From contig JARACJ010000011.1 of NCBI GenBank assembly GCA_028767165.1, positions 62,001 to 126,000 on the forward strand: a stretch of 64,000 nt of DNA, read 5' to 3'. Under the pieces are notes generated by a model, which saw nothing but the letters and a program-made list of their open reading frames with translations, ran no database searches and was not told the DNA's origin. Position 1 is the stretch's first letter. Every line of letters starts with the position of its first letter. Positions 10,077-19,482 of this stretch are shown one piece after another. Made by a program: the position numbers and the translations under genes. The stretch comes from Proteobacteria bacterium DTSAM18 (GTDB taxonomy: Bacteria > Myxococcota_A > UBA796 > GCA-2862545).

Positions 10077-10538
10077 ATGAGAACGATTGCTGCAGCCCTC
10101 GTGGGGCTTTTTCTGACCGGCTGTGCAGGCGTCGGCCCGGGTCACTACTACGACATCCAGTTCATCGGGTCCGAGGACACCTGCCACAACGCGCTGAAGA
10201 ACTACAACGGCACCGAGGAGTACCGCCTCGTCCGTGATGGCAACGCCGCCACGCTGTACATCGGCGAGGACGTGCTCGGCACCGGCAGCATCACCAACTG
10301 CGTGCTGACCTACCGCTCCGCCGCCTACACCGAGGTTCGCGGAGACAACAAGGAGTACTCCGTGCGCTACTCGATCTCCGGCACCGCCGAGGTCGACTCC
10401 GGCGACGGCTGCTCCGCAGGCAAGGGCTGGCGTGGCGAGGAGCGCTACGACGTGCTCGAGTCCAACGATCCCTCCGTGCCCGCCGGCTGTACCTACGTCA
10501 TGGAAGCCAACGGCACCTACCTCGGTGAGCAGAAGTAG
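10077..10538 (+). CDS. Small lipoprotein of unknown function
   Basis: 153 residues with an SPII signal, MRTIAAALVGLFLTGC (lipid Cys16). The mature part is polar, Gly/Tyr/Thr-rich and beta-looking, with four further cysteines that could form two disulfides in the periplasm. I do not recognise a family. Its TAG stop overlaps the GTG start of the next gene by one base (TAGTG), so the two are translated together. A TATAAA at 10006-10011 is a possible -10 element in the divergent region shared with the minus-strand TPR gene. Confidence 0.75.
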   Translation: MRTIAAALVGLFLTGCAGVGPGHYYDIQFIGSEDTCHNALKNYNGTEEYRLVRDGNAATLYIGEDVLGTGSITNCVLTYRSAAYTEVRGDNKEYSVRYSISGTAEVDSGDGCSAGKGWRGEERYDVLESNDPSVPAGCTYVMEANGTYLGEQK

Positions 10539-11389
10539 TGACCCGCTTCGCGCTCGCGCTCTGTGCAGGCCTGATGGCCTGCGGTACGAAGGCCCCCGAC
10601 ACCTACCCGGTGCGTGGGGTCGTCGTCGATGTGAACACCGTGGAGCAGGTGGTCATCGACCACGAGGCCATTCCCGGCTTCATGGATGCGATGGTCATGC
10701 CGTTCTCGGTGTCCGATCCGGCCATGCTGCAGGGGCTCCGCGCCGGCGACGTCGTGCAGGGCACCCTGCAGGTCGACGGCGTGAAGTCCGCCCTCACCAC
10801 CATCGAGGTGGTGGGCTACGAGCCGCCGGCCGAGCTCCAGGAGGGACCCGAGGTCCTGAAGGCGGGCGAGGTGCTCCCCGCCGTGTCCGTGCCGCTGCAC
10901 ACCGGCGATGCGTGGACGATCGGCGCCGGTCAGGGAACCCCCACGGTGGTCACCTTCCTGTACACCACCTGTCCGATCCCGGAGTTCTGCCCGGCGGTCG
11001 TGGCACGCCTGCAGAAGCTGCAGGCGGAGCTGACGCCCGGTGAGGCGCGCATCCTCGCGGTCACCATCGATCCCGAGGGCGACACCCTGCAGGCCCTGGC
11101 CGCCTACGCCGACACCGTCAGCGCGGACGCGGACAAGTGGCGCTTCGGTCGCCTCGAGGGCGAGGCGCTGCGGGAGTTCGCCGGTCGTGCTGCGCTGGCG
11201 ATGCTGCCGGGCAACGGCGAGGTCGTCCACGGCCTGCGGCTGTGGGTCCTCGACGCCGACGGCAAGCTCATCGAGCGCTACGACGACAACTTCTGGCCCG
11301 AAGACCGCGTGCTGCAGCAGCTGCGCACCGGCGCGCCGATGGCGCCCGCGGGCTCCGACGGCACGGTGAACCGGCCTCACCCGGAGTAG
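10538..11389 (+). CDS. SCO1/SenC-family lipoprotein with N-terminal CusF-like copper domain
   Basis: 283 residues from GTG, overlapping the preceding stop by one base. The lipobox LMAC has Cys15. Residues 22-95 match the CusF-like domain often fused to bacterial SCO proteins (YPVRGVVVDVN, IPGFMDAMVMPF, LRAGDVVQGTL). Residues ~105-265 are the thioredoxin-like SCO domain with TTCPIPEFCP (Cys145 and Cys151, the C-x5-C variant) and a conserved His232 in VVHGLRLWVLD. SCO proteins deliver copper to the CuA site of cytochrome oxidase or act as thiol reductases. No oxidase gene is nearby, so the recipient is unknown. Confidence 0.9.
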   Translation: MTRFALALCAGLMACGTKAPDTYPVRGVVVDVNTVEQVVIDHEAIPGFMDAMVMPFSVSDPAMLQGLRAGDVVQGTLQVDGVKSALTTIEVVGYEPPAELQEGPEVLKAGEVLPAVSVPLHTGDAWTIGAGQGTPTVVTFLYTTCPIPEFCPAVVARLQKLQAELTPGEARILAVTIDPEGDTLQALAAYADTVSADADKWRFGRLEGEALREFAGRAALAMLPGNGEVVHGLRLWVLDADGKLIERYDDNFWPEDRVLQQLRTGAPMAPAGSDGTVNRPHPE

Positions 11390-11644
11390 GGCTGTCCGAA
11401 CGACGGCCCCCTTGGGCACGGGCGGGTTGAAAAGCAGGGGCCGCCGGTCGGACGTGGGGACATGTTCCAAGAGGCGTGCCAGTCCCGGGTACGTCCTGGT
11501 GGCCGCCAGGGCGCGACAATCCGGACATGGATGTCCACCCCCGCGACATCCGTGCCGTGCCGCGGCGCGCCGGGGGTGGGGCAGGGGAGCCGTTCCGGTT
11601 AGGAGGCGACGTCACGCACCCAAGGCCCCCTCGGAGCACCCGTC

Positions 11645-13240
11645 ATGACCGAACTCGGATCCGTCGAGCGTCGCCGCACCTTCGGCATCATCTCCCACCC
11701 TGACGCCGGTAAGACGACCCTCACCGAGAAGCTGCTCCTGTACGGTGGTGCGCTTCGCATGGCCGGTGCCGTCAAGGCCCGCAAGGCCAACGCCCACGCG
11801 GTGTCCGACTGGATGGAGATGGAGAAGGAGAAGGGCATCTCCATCACCTCGTCCGTGCTGCAGTTCGACTACCGCGGCCGCCGGATGAACCTGCTCGACA
11901 CCCCGGGCCACGCCGACTTCTCCGAAGACACCTACCGCACCCTCGCAGCGGTCGACTCCGCCATCATGCTCATCGACACCGCCAAGGGCGTCGAGGCCCG
12001 TACCCTGCGGCTCTTCGAGGTCTGCCGCATGCGCAAGCTGCCGGTCATGACCTTCGTCAACAAGATGGACCGACCCGGCAAGGACCCCATCGACCTGATG
12101 GACGAGGTGGGCAAGACCCTCGACATCCGCACCTTCGCGCTGAACTGGCCCATCGGCGAGGGCCGCGACTTCCGTGGCGTGCTCGATCGCGTGCAGGAGA
12201 AGGCCTACCTGTTCGAGCGGGTCACCGCGGGCACCGAGATCGCCCCGATGCAGACCTTCGACCTCGACGACCCGGCCCTGGCCGAGGAGATCGGCGAGGA
12301 TCTGTACGAGGAGCTGGTGATGAACCACGAGCTGCTCAAGGAGGCCGGCGACGAGTGGAACCTCGAGGCCTTCCTCGCGGGTGAGGTCACGCCGTTCATG
12401 TTCGGCTCCGCCATGACCAACTTCGGTGTGCAGCAGGTGCTCGACGCCATCGCCGATCTGTGCCCGCCGCCGCGGCCCCGGCCCACGGTGTCCGGCGAGC
12501 GTGATCCGAACGAAGAGGACTTCTCGGGCTTCATCTTCAAGATCCAGGCCAACATGAACCCGCGCCACCGCGACCGCATCGCCTTCATGCGCGTGGTCAG
12601 CGGCACCTTCGAGCGGGGCATGACCGTCAAGGTGGCCCGCACCGGCAAGACCCTCAAGCTGTCCAAGCCCCACAGCTTCATGGCATCGGAGCGCTCCATC
12701 GTCGAGGACGCCCACGCCGGCGACATCGTGGGTCTGTACGATCCGGGCGAGCTGCGCATCGGCGACACCCTGTACGTGGGCAAGGACGTCCGCTTCCAGG
12801 GCATCCCCCGCTTCGCGCCGGAGCTGTTCAGCCGGGTCATCCTCAAGGACCCCACCCGCCGCAAGCACCTGCAGACGGGCCTGCGCCAGCTCGCGCAGGA
12901 GGGCACCGTGCAGCTGTTCTTCCGCGAGGGCCTCGGCCCGGTCGACCCCTACCTGGGCGCGGTCGGTCAGCTGCAGTTCGAGGTGCTCAAGGAGCGCCTG
13001 AAGAACGAGTACAAGGTCAAGGCCGAGCTCGAGACGGCGCCCTTCCGGGTGGCCCGCTGGATCCAGGGGCCCGACGAGGCGCTGGCCTGGCTCAAGCGTC
13101 GTCAGGACTACCTCATCGTCGAAGACCGCGACGGCCGCCCCGTCGTGCTCGCCCAGACCCCCTGGACCCTCACCTACGCGCTGCAGGAGGCCGAGGGCCT
13201 CGAGCTGCTCGACGTGTCGCCCCTGGACGTGCAGGACTGA
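11645..13240 (+). CDS. prfC: Peptide chain release factor 3
   Basis: 531 residues, normal for RF3, the translational GTPase that removes RF1/RF2 from the ribosome after peptide release. The GTPase motifs are complete: G1 SHPDAGKTTL (residues 17-26), G3 DTPGH (85-89) and G4 NKMD (139-142). The RF3-specific segments SDWMEMEKEKGISIT and ARWIQGPDEALAWL are present. It is monocistronic. The 255 bp upstream are GC-rich with a small inverted repeat GGACAT-GG-ATGTCC near 11522, and no gene is seen there. GGAG at 11633-11636 serves as the SD. Confidence 0.97.
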   Translation: MTELGSVERRRTFGIISHPDAGKTTLTEKLLLYGGALRMAGAVKARKANAHAVSDWMEMEKEKGISITSSVLQFDYRGRRMNLLDTPGHADFSEDTYRTLAAVDSAIMLIDTAKGVEARTLRLFEVCRMRKLPVMTFVNKMDRPGKDPIDLMDEVGKTLDIRTFALNWPIGEGRDFRGVLDRVQEKAYLFERVTAGTEIAPMQTFDLDDPALAEEIGEDLYEELVMNHELLKEAGDEWNLEAFLAGEVTPFMFGSAMTNFGVQQVLDAIADLCPPPRPRPTVSGERDPNEEDFSGFIFKIQANMNPRHRDRIAFMRVVSGTFERGMTVKVARTGKTLKLSKPHSFMASERSIVEDAHAGDIVGLYDPGELRIGDTLYVGKDVRFQGIPRFAPELFSRVILKDPTRRKHLQTGLRQLAQEGTVQLFFREGLGPVDPYLGAVGQLQFEVLKERLKNEYKVKAELETAPFRVARWIQGPDEALAWLKRRQDYLIVEDRDGRPVVLAQTPWTLTYALQEAEGLELLDVSPLDVQD

Positions 13241-13282
13241 GGGAGTCGGGAGGGGCTGCGCTGGAAAGGGGCAACCGCGCCT

Positions 13283-14251
13283 TCAGAGCGTCAGGACGAT
13301 CTTCCCGAAGCTCTCGTTGCTCGCCATGTAGCGGTGGGCCGCCTCCGCCTCCTCGATGGGGAAGGTCTTGTCGACGATGGCCGTCACCCGCCCGTCCTCC
13401 AGCAGGGGGACGAGGTGGAAGCCCACGCGCTGCACCAGGCGGCGCTTGAAGCTGAGCTTGCGGCTGCGCAGGGTGCTGCCCCGCAGGCGGATGCGCTTGA
13501 TGAGCAGCCGGCCCATGTCGAGCTCGGCGCGGCGGCCGGACATGAGGCCGATGACGACGATGTGGCCGTCGGAGCGCACCGCGCGCATGTTCTGGTCGAG
13601 GTAGGAGGCGCCGACGGGATCGAGGATGGTGTCGACACCGCCCTCGGCCCAGCCGCGGACGTCGTCGATCCAGGCCCCGTGGTGTCGGTTGGAGCCGCCG
13701 ATGGCACCGAGCTCGATGCTGCGCTGGATCTTGGAGTCGCTGCCGGCGGTGATCCAGCAGTCGTGGCCGAAGGCGTTGCAGATCTGCACGGCGGCGGTGC
13801 CCACGCCGGAGCCGCCCGCGTGGATGAGGGCCTTGCCGCCGATGAGGTGACCGAGGCCGCCTTCCTCCATGAGGTTGAGCCAGGCGGTGCAGAAGACCTC
13901 CATGAAGGCGGCACCCTCCACCCAGCTCAGGGGATCCGGAAGCTGCAGGCACTGCCGGCTGTCGACCACGACCTCGCTGGCGTAGCCGCCCCCCTCGAGC
14001 AGGGCCATCACCCGGTCGCCGACCTCGTGCTTGGCGTCGGGTCCGGCCTCGACGACCTCACCGGCCACCTCGAGGCCGAGGATCTGGCTGGCCCCCGGGG
14101 GCGGTGCGTAGTGGCCGGCCCGCTGCACGAGGTCGGCGCGGTTGACGCCGGCTGCGTGGACGCGGATGCGGATGTCGTGGGGCGTGCGCAGGGCGCCGTC
14201 CGGGGCATCGGTCCAGCGAAGGGTGCCTTGGTCGTCCTGGATGGCGAACAT
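13283..14251 (-). CDS. Zinc-type (MDR) NAD(P)H:quinone oxidoreductase, PIG3-like
   Basis: 322 residues, typical of the quinone oxidoreductase branch of the medium-chain dehydrogenase family. It has a GroES-like N-terminal part (AAGVNRADLVQRAGHYAPPPG) followed by a Rossmann domain with HAGGSGVG (residues 144-151) for NAD(P)H. The zinc ligands of alcohol dehydrogenases are missing, as expected for this branch. The start lies four bases after the stop of the M28 peptidase gene upstream, so it is probably the second gene of a two-gene unit with translational coupling. The substrate (quinones or other enones) is inferred from the family only. Confidence 0.9.
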   Translation of the reverse strand: MFAIQDDQGTLRWTDAPDGALRTPHDIRIRVHAAGVNRADLVQRAGHYAPPPGASQILGLEVAGEVVEAGPDAKHEVGDRVMALLEGGGYASEVVVDSRQCLQLPDPLSWVEGAAFMEVFCTAWLNLMEEGGLGHLIGGKALIHAGGSGVGTAAVQICNAFGHDCWITAGSDSKIQRSIELGAIGGSNRHHGAWIDDVRGWAEGGVDTILDPVGASYLDQNMRAVRSDGHIVVIGLMSGRRAELDMGRLLIKRIRLRGSTLRSRKLSFKRRLVQRVGFHLVPLLEDGRVTAIVDKTFPIEEAEAAHRYMASNESFGKIVLTL

Positions 14252-14255
14252 CGGA

Positions 14256-15647
14256 TCAGCGCTCCGGGTAGGAAGGGGACTCGCTCAGGAACCAGGCCAT
14301 GGCGGTCATGACGGCGGCGTTCCTGCGGACCATCATCGGATCGATCTTGTCGAGGGTATCGGCTTCGGTGTGGTGAACACGCCAGTACCCGGACATGTCG
14401 TGGCGAAGGCCCAGGCCGATGGTACCACTGGGGAGCATCGGGTTGATGTCGGCTCCGGCGTAGCCGGGCTCGAGCAGCGTGGCGTCGAGGGGGGCCAGCC
14501 AGTCGGCCACCGGGGACAGCCAGGCGCCCACGGCCTGGTTGCGGGCCTCGTCCATCTCGCCTTCGGCGGTCATGGCGCGGTAGCTGAAGCCCAGGGGCCG
14601 GCCGGCGCCGGTGTCGTCCTCGATGGCGGCGACGATACGCTCGCCGGCGTGGGCCTCGGCGTAGGCCTTGCCGCCCCGCAGGCCGTTCTCCTCGTTGGTG
14701 TACAGGACCACGCGGACGGTCCGGGCCGGGCCGTGGGGCAGGGCGGCGAGCAGGGCGCCCGCCTGCATGACGGTGACGCAGCCCGCGCCGTCGTCCTGCG
14801 CGCCGGTGCCGACGTCCCAGGAGTCGAGGTGACAGCCCAGGACGATGACCTCCTCGGGCTTGCTGCGTCCCCGGATCTCGCCGACGACGTTGTGGCTCAG
14901 GGCGTCGTCCTCGTAGCGGGCCTGCAGGTGCAGGGTGACCGTGGGCGTGACGCCGGCGTCCTGCAGGCGGTGCAGCCACGCGGCGTCCTCCACCGTGATG
15001 GCGGCGTGGGGGATCTGGGGCACCGACTCGTCCCGGTAGCCCATCTGGCCGGTGTGCAGTGTGTGCAGCGACTCCGGCGAGACCGAGCGCACGAGGCTGG
15101 CCACGGCGCCGTGGGCCGAGGCGGCGTCGGCACCGCTGTAGCGGTAGGACACCGTGCTGCCGTAGTCGGTGAACGGCACGTCGAACAGGACGATGCGGCC
15201 CTTGGCGAGGGCGCTCTTCTCGTTCAGCTCCTCGTAGGAGCTGACCACGAGGACCTCGGCCGTGATGCCGTCCTCGGGCGTGGTGACCGTGCCGCCGAGG
15301 GCCATGACGGACAGATCCCGCGCATCGGTGACGCCGGCGGTGCTCTCCCAGCGCACGGTGGCCTCCTCCCGGTGCCGCACCCAGTTCGGCACCATGACCT
15401 CTTCGAGGGTGACCTTCAGGCCGTCCCGGCGCATCTCCTCGGCGCCCCACTGGACGGCCCGCTCGAGCTGGGGGCTACCGGAGATTCGTGCACCGATGCG
15501 ATCGGTCAGGAAGCCCAGCTCGTCCCATGGCTCGGACGACGCCAGCGCCCGGCCGATGAGGTCTGCCGCCACTTCCTCGGTGGCGGGCGCCCTGGACTTC
15601 GGGCGGGCATCGGCGATGAGCGGCAGGGCGAGAAGCAGGGGCCACAT
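14256..15647 (-). CDS. Secreted M28-family metallopeptidase (carboxypeptidase Q-like)
   Basis: 463 residues from the ATG at 15647, which has GGAG five bases upstream; a GTG six bases earlier overlaps that SD. A short signal peptide (MWPLLLALPLIADA) points to export. A PA-type insert occupies ~120-235. The di-zinc site of M28 peptidases is complete: GCHLDSWD (His ~273, Asp ~275), QDDGAG (Asp ~285), YTNEENG (catalytic Glu and ligand Glu ~319-320), EDDTGAG and VHHTEADT (His ~426). It should cleave amino- or dipeptides in the periplasm or outside. It is the first gene of a pair with the quinone oxidoreductase. Confidence 0.93.
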   Translation of the reverse strand: MWPLLLALPLIADARPKSRAPATEEVAADLIGRALASSEPWDELGFLTDRIGARISGSPQLERAVQWGAEEMRRDGLKVTLEEVMVPNWVRHREEATVRWESTAGVTDARDLSVMALGGTVTTPEDGITAEVLVVSSYEELNEKSALAKGRIVLFDVPFTDYGSTVSYRYSGADAASAHGAVASLVRSVSPESLHTLHTGQMGYRDESVPQIPHAAITVEDAAWLHRLQDAGVTPTVTLHLQARYEDDALSHNVVGEIRGRSKPEEVIVLGCHLDSWDVGTGAQDDGAGCVTVMQAGALLAALPHGPARTVRVVLYTNEENGLRGGKAYAEAHAGERIVAAIEDDTGAGRPLGFSYRAMTAEGEMDEARNQAVGAWLSPVADWLAPLDATLLEPGYAGADINPMLPSGTIGLGLRHDMSGYWRVHHTEADTLDKIDPMMVRRNAAVMTAMAWFLSESPSYPER

Positions 15648-15700
15648 GGACACTCCATTCAGGCTTGGTACAAGGGGAGGGAAGACGCGGGGACGAGCCC

Positions 15701-17347
15701 ATGGAAGAGATGACGCGCACCGACAGGGTGCTCGACGGCTGCAAGCGTGCGGTGGGCCTGGGGCTCATCGCCGGTGGCGCCGAGACCCTCAGCTGGGGGC
15801 TGCACAGCCCACTCGGGCTGCATGGTACCCAGGCTTGGGTCCACGGGCTCGCGAATGTGTTGTTCATGGGGCTGGTGGCGCCCCTCGTGGCGCTGGCGTT
15901 CGGTGCGCTCCACGGCATCCTCAAGGAACAGCCGGGCTACCGGGTGGTGGCCCTGCAGATGGGGCTCACCGCCGGCGCGCTGCTCGGCTTCTACCTGTGG
16001 CCGGCGTCCTGGCGGATCTTCCAGGAAGGCCGCATGAGCGCGATCGCACTGGCCCTGCTGCCGTTCATGGGGGTCGTCGTGGTGTGGCTCAACGCCCGCG
16101 CGTGGCTGGCCCGCTCCATCCTCGGCCGCTCCACGGCGCCGTGGCTGCCGGTGTCGGTGGGTGTGGCCCTGCTGCTCATGGTGGTGGGCGTGGGCCTCGG
16201 TGTCGGGCGCAACAGGGGAGGCACCCACGCCCTCGAGTCCGATCCCTCGATCGTGCTCGTCACGGTCGATGGCCTGAAGGGCGAGCCGTCGGTGCTGTCG
16301 TCCTGGGCGGGCCAGGGGGCCGCGCACTTCCCCCAGATGGTGCAGCCCCACCAGATGACGGGTCCGTCGCTGTCGGCCCTGCTCAGCGGCCTGAACCCCA
16401 TCCGCACCGGGTACATCGACGAGGAGCACACCCTGCGCCGGGCCTTCCCGGTCATCGCCGAGCGCTTCGAGGAGGAGGGCTACGCCACCGGCGCCTTCGT
16501 CTCCACCATCGACGCGGCCCGCTGGACCGGCCTGCACCAGGGGATGCTCACGGTGGATGACGCCCTCGGGTCCACCTTCAAGGCCTTCAGCGACATCGCC
16601 CTGTTCGACCGGTGGATCGCACCGTCCACGCAGCCGGCCCGGCGCTCGGACGTGGTCACCGCCGGCGAGGCCATCTCGTTCTGGGAGCGCCACGAAGGCC
16701 AGCCCGTGCTGTTGTGGGTGCACCTGGCCGGTGATCGCCATGTGGACGCCGACGTCTTCGCCGCCATCGACGACCTGCTGCAGGCGCTGCAGGACGACGA
16801 CCGCTACGACTCCGCCCTCATCGCCGTGATGGGCGTGGGCGGCACCCCCCGGCCCCGTGAGCCGTTCAAGGACGACACCCTCGTGCGTCCCCTGTGGCTG
16901 CGGGCCCCGGGGCACAGCCAGGCGGGGCTCACGGTCGACGCCCAGGTGCGCCTGGTCGACGTCCCCCAGACCATCCTCGCCTTCACCGGCCTCGGGCAGG
17001 AGTCGGCCCTCGACGGCAGCAGCCTGCTGGGCCACGCGGCCGGGAAGGCCAGCGGTTCGATGTGGTCCGTCTCCCTGGTGGAGGGACGCGACGGCGCCAT
17101 GGCGGTGGCGATGCGGAACAACGGCGTGAAGGTGGTGCAGGATCTGCAGGACGAGGACGACGTCTCCCTGTACGTCATCGCCGACGACCCTGACGAGGAG
17201 CACGACGTGGCCGACAAGCAGGCGGAGGCCGCCAGCAACGGGGCCTACATGATGCACAAGGACGCCGCGGCTGCCCGTGGCTGGCAGGAACGCCGGCGGC
17301 CCACCAACGCACCCGTGGGCCGTCGCATGGCCGAGCTGGGGTACTGA
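15701..17347 (+). CDS. Membrane protein with alkaline-phosphatase/sulfatase-like domain
   Basis: 548 residues. Four hydrophobic segments (about 45-73, 82-102, 113-131, 148-168) are followed by an exported domain that begins SIVLVTVDGLKG, the metal-binding Asp190 strand of the alkaline phosphatase superfamily. The nucleophile position reads TGPSLSALLSG with Thr220, not the Cys/Ser of formylglycine sulfatases. This resembles phosphoethanolamine or glycerol-phosphate transferases, which use Thr. The architecture (N-terminal TMs, periplasmic catalytic domain) is also theirs. It could modify an envelope lipid or glycan, but the substrate is not identifiable. The gene ends two bases before xseA. 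Confidence 0.75.
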   Translation: MEEMTRTDRVLDGCKRAVGLGLIAGGAETLSWGLHSPLGLHGTQAWVHGLANVLFMGLVAPLVALAFGALHGILKEQPGYRVVALQMGLTAGALLGFYLWPASWRIFQEGRMSAIALALLPFMGVVVVWLNARAWLARSILGRSTAPWLPVSVGVALLLMVVGVGLGVGRNRGGTHALESDPSIVLVTVDGLKGEPSVLSSWAGQGAAHFPQMVQPHQMTGPSLSALLSGLNPIRTGYIDEEHTLRRAFPVIAERFEEEGYATGAFVSTIDAARWTGLHQGMLTVDDALGSTFKAFSDIALFDRWIAPSTQPARRSDVVTAGEAISFWERHEGQPVLLWVHLAGDRHVDADVFAAIDDLLQALQDDDRYDSALIAVMGVGGTPRPREPFKDDTLVRPLWLRAPGHSQAGLTVDAQVRLVDVPQTILAFTGLGQESALDGSSLLGHAAGKASGSMWSVSLVEGRDGAMAVAMRNNGVKVVQDLQDEDDVSLYVIADDPDEEHDVADKQAEAASNGAYMMHKDAAAARGWQERRRPTNAPVGRRMAELGY

Positions 17348-17348
17348 C

Positions 17349-18665
17349 ATGAGGCGCTACTCCGTCGGCCAGCTCACGGCCGAGCTCAACACGCTGCTCG
17401 GGGCCCGCTACCCCACCATCGAGGTGGAGGGAGAGGTCTCCCAGATCGCGGTGCCCGGCTCGGGTCACGCCTACCTCACCCTCCGCGACGACAAGGCCGT
17501 GCTCGGGGCCGTCATCTGGCGCAGCACCCTCAACGGCCTGCGATACCGTCCCGAGCGGGGCGCCAAGGTGGTGGCCCGGGGACGCCTCGGGGTCTTCGGT
17601 GGCAAGGGAGCCTACCAGCTCTACATCACCACCATCGCGCCGGCGGGGCAGGGGGCGCTGGCCCAGGAGCTGATGCGTCGCAAGGCCCGCCTCGAAGCCG
17701 AGGGCCTGCTCGATCCCCGCCGCAAGCGGCCGCTGCCCACCTTCCCCAAGGTCGTGGGCGTGGCCACCAGCCTCACCGGCGCCGCGCTGCAGGACTTCCT
17801 CAAGGTCTCCGGTGAGCGGTTTCCCTCCGCCCGCATCCTCGTGGCCGGCTGCGTGGTCCAGGGACCCACGGCGCCGCCGAGCATCGTGCAGGCGGTGGAT
17901 CTGCTGCTGCGGGAAGGCAGCGCGGAGGTCATCGTCGTGACCCGCGGCGGCGGTGGCAAGGAGGATCTGCTGGCCTTCCAGGACGAAGGGCTCGCCCGCT
18001 TCCTGGGACACAGCCCCGTGCCGGTGGTCTCCGCGGTGGGCCACCAGATCGACACCACCCTGTGTGATCTGGTCGCCGATGTCGTCGTGCCCACCCCCAC
18101 GGCCGCGGCCGTCGCCACCCTGCCCGATGGGCCGATGCTCGCCCAGCGCATCGACGAGGCCGTGGCCTCGCTCACCCAGCGGATGCGCAGCGACATCCGC
18201 CGGCGGCGCCACGAGGTCGACTCCCTCAAGGCCCGCCTGCGCCACCCGGGTCAGGTCCTCGCGGCACACAGGGCCACCCACACCCGGCTGAACCAGCGCC
18301 TGCTGTGGGCCATGGAGCGGCAGATCCAGCACGAACGGGAGCGCCTCGCACCCCTCGACGCCCGCCTGGTGGCCGCCATGCAGCGTCAGCTGGCCGCGCA
18401 GCGGTCGAGGCTCGCCGTGGCGGCGTCCGACCTGGAGCCCGCCCTGAAGCAGCACCTGCGATCGCTGCGGTCCCGGGTCACCCTCGCTCAGTCCACCCTG
18501 ACGGCCCTGTCCCCCCAGGCGGTCCTGGAGCGGGGCTATGCCGTGGTCACGGGTCCGACGGGCGTGCTCGAGGATGCCGATCAGGTGGCGCCCGGAGACG
18601 AGGTGTCAGTCCGCCTTGCCAGGGGTCGGTTTGCTGCGCGGGTGGTCGACGGAGAGCCGGGGTAG
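17349..18665 (+). CDS. xseA: Exodeoxyribonuclease VII large subunit
   Basis: 438 residues, matching XseA. It has an N-terminal OB-fold (VEGEVSQIAVPGSGHAYLTL) and a catalytic domain with VVTRGGGGKEDLLAF and VVSAVGHQIDTTLCDLVAD. A long coiled-coil region (~270-390) and a C-terminal ERGYAVVTGP/GDEVSVRLARGRF segment follow. The enzyme degrades single-stranded DNA from both ends in mismatch repair and recombination. The start directly follows the upstream stop. The usual partner xseB is not adjacent, since a convergent secreted-protein gene overlaps the last 60 bases of xseA. Confidence 0.95.
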   Translation: MRRYSVGQLTAELNTLLGARYPTIEVEGEVSQIAVPGSGHAYLTLRDDKAVLGAVIWRSTLNGLRYRPERGAKVVARGRLGVFGGKGAYQLYITTIAPAGQGALAQELMRRKARLEAEGLLDPRRKRPLPTFPKVVGVATSLTGAALQDFLKVSGERFPSARILVAGCVVQGPTAPPSIVQAVDLLLREGSAEVIVVTRGGGGKEDLLAFQDEGLARFLGHSPVPVVSAVGHQIDTTLCDLVADVVVPTPTAAAVATLPDGPMLAQRIDEAVASLTQRMRSDIRRRRHEVDSLKARLRHPGQVLAAHRATHTRLNQRLLWAMERQIQHERERLAPLDARLVAAMQRQLAAQRSRLAVAASDLEPALKQHLRSLRSRVTLAQSTLTALSPQAVLERGYAVVTGPTGVLEDADQVAPGDEVSVRLARGRFAARVVDGEPG

Positions 18666-19361
18666 CACGCACACCTCCCGGTGTTCTCCGGTCTCGGAGA
18701 CAGAAACTTCCACGTCGCCGCGGCGCACCGACAGGCGGCGGCGGGTGAAGCGTGCATGGGGGGGCTCGTCGAGGATCTCGATGAGTGTGACCTGCTCTCC
18801 CGGCGCGAGGGGCACGTAGGCCACGCGGGTGTCGTCGCCGGTGCCGGGGCCGTCGGGCTCCTGGAAGTAGATGGCGGGCAGCTGGCTCGACTGCTCCAGA
18901 TCGACGCCGGATCCCGTGCTGGTGGAGCCGCCGAAGCCGACGAGCTGCAGGCTGGCGTCGGACCCGCCCAGGGCGAGGGTGTCGCAGGGGTGGGAGTCGT
19001 CCTCGTGGTACCCGAATTCCGCCGTGGACTGCAGGAGGGTGGCGCCGGTGTTCAGGCTGATGGTCTTGCTGACCAGGCTGCTGCCACCGAAACGGCGCCG
19101 CCAGATGTTGGTGGAGAAGTCCTCGGGGATCATGCCCGGCTCGAGGATCGACGGGTTCCACTGCACCAGCAGGGCGTTCATCCGGGGCAGCTGGAGCTGC
19201 CTGCGGCGGAGCTGGACCTGCAGGTTGAAGAGGCCATCGAGCAGGTGGCCCTGACGCACCGTGGTGGTCTCGAAGGGCATGGCCGGCTCCGCCTCGTGCG
19301 CATGATCGCCCCCGACCTCGTGCCCGGAGGCGGCGGCCAGGATGATCCACAGAACGGGCAT
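18606..19361 (-). CDS. Secreted protein of unknown function
   Basis: 251 residues from the ATG at 19361, set by GAGGA seven bases upstream. A signal peptide (MPVLWIILAAASG, likely cleavage before HEVGG) is followed by a His/Asp-rich stretch. A predominantly beta region comes next, with GFGGSTSTGSG and an acidic PDGPGTGDDTR segment. I do not recognise a family. The 3' end overlaps the convergent xseA by 60 bases. This is unusual, but the ORF has good third-position GC and a clean secretion signal. Confidence 0.65.
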   Translation of the reverse strand: MPVLWIILAAASGHEVGGDHAHEAEPAMPFETTTVRQGHLLDGLFNLQVQLRRRQLQLPRMNALLVQWNPSILEPGMIPEDFSTNIWRRRFGGSSLVSKTISLNTGATLLQSTAEFGYHEDDSHPCDTLALGGSDASLQLVGFGGSTSTGSGVDLEQSSQLPAIYFQEPDGPGTGDDTRVAYVPLAPGEQVTLIEILDEPPHARFTRRRLSVRRGDVEVSVSETGEHREVCVLPRLSVDHPRSKPTPGKAD

Positions 19362-19482
19362 GGGGCGTCCTCGAGAAAGTTTCCGCTCGGCGGCTGCCTG
19401 TGAGCGGTGTAGTTTGGGGCGGTCCCGCCCATGATGCCATCCCCCCGGGGATGCGCAAGCCTTGATCGGAAAGGAGGCTTTC

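Noticed and set aside
11390-11644. Possible small gene behind AGGAGG at 11601
   Set aside because: No start codon at a usable distance, and the frame into prfC is closed by TAG at 11600. The true prfC start is 11645.
17349-19361. xseB expected next to xseA
   Set aside because: The region after xseA is filled by a convergent secreted-protein gene; no ~70-residue helical XseB frame exists.
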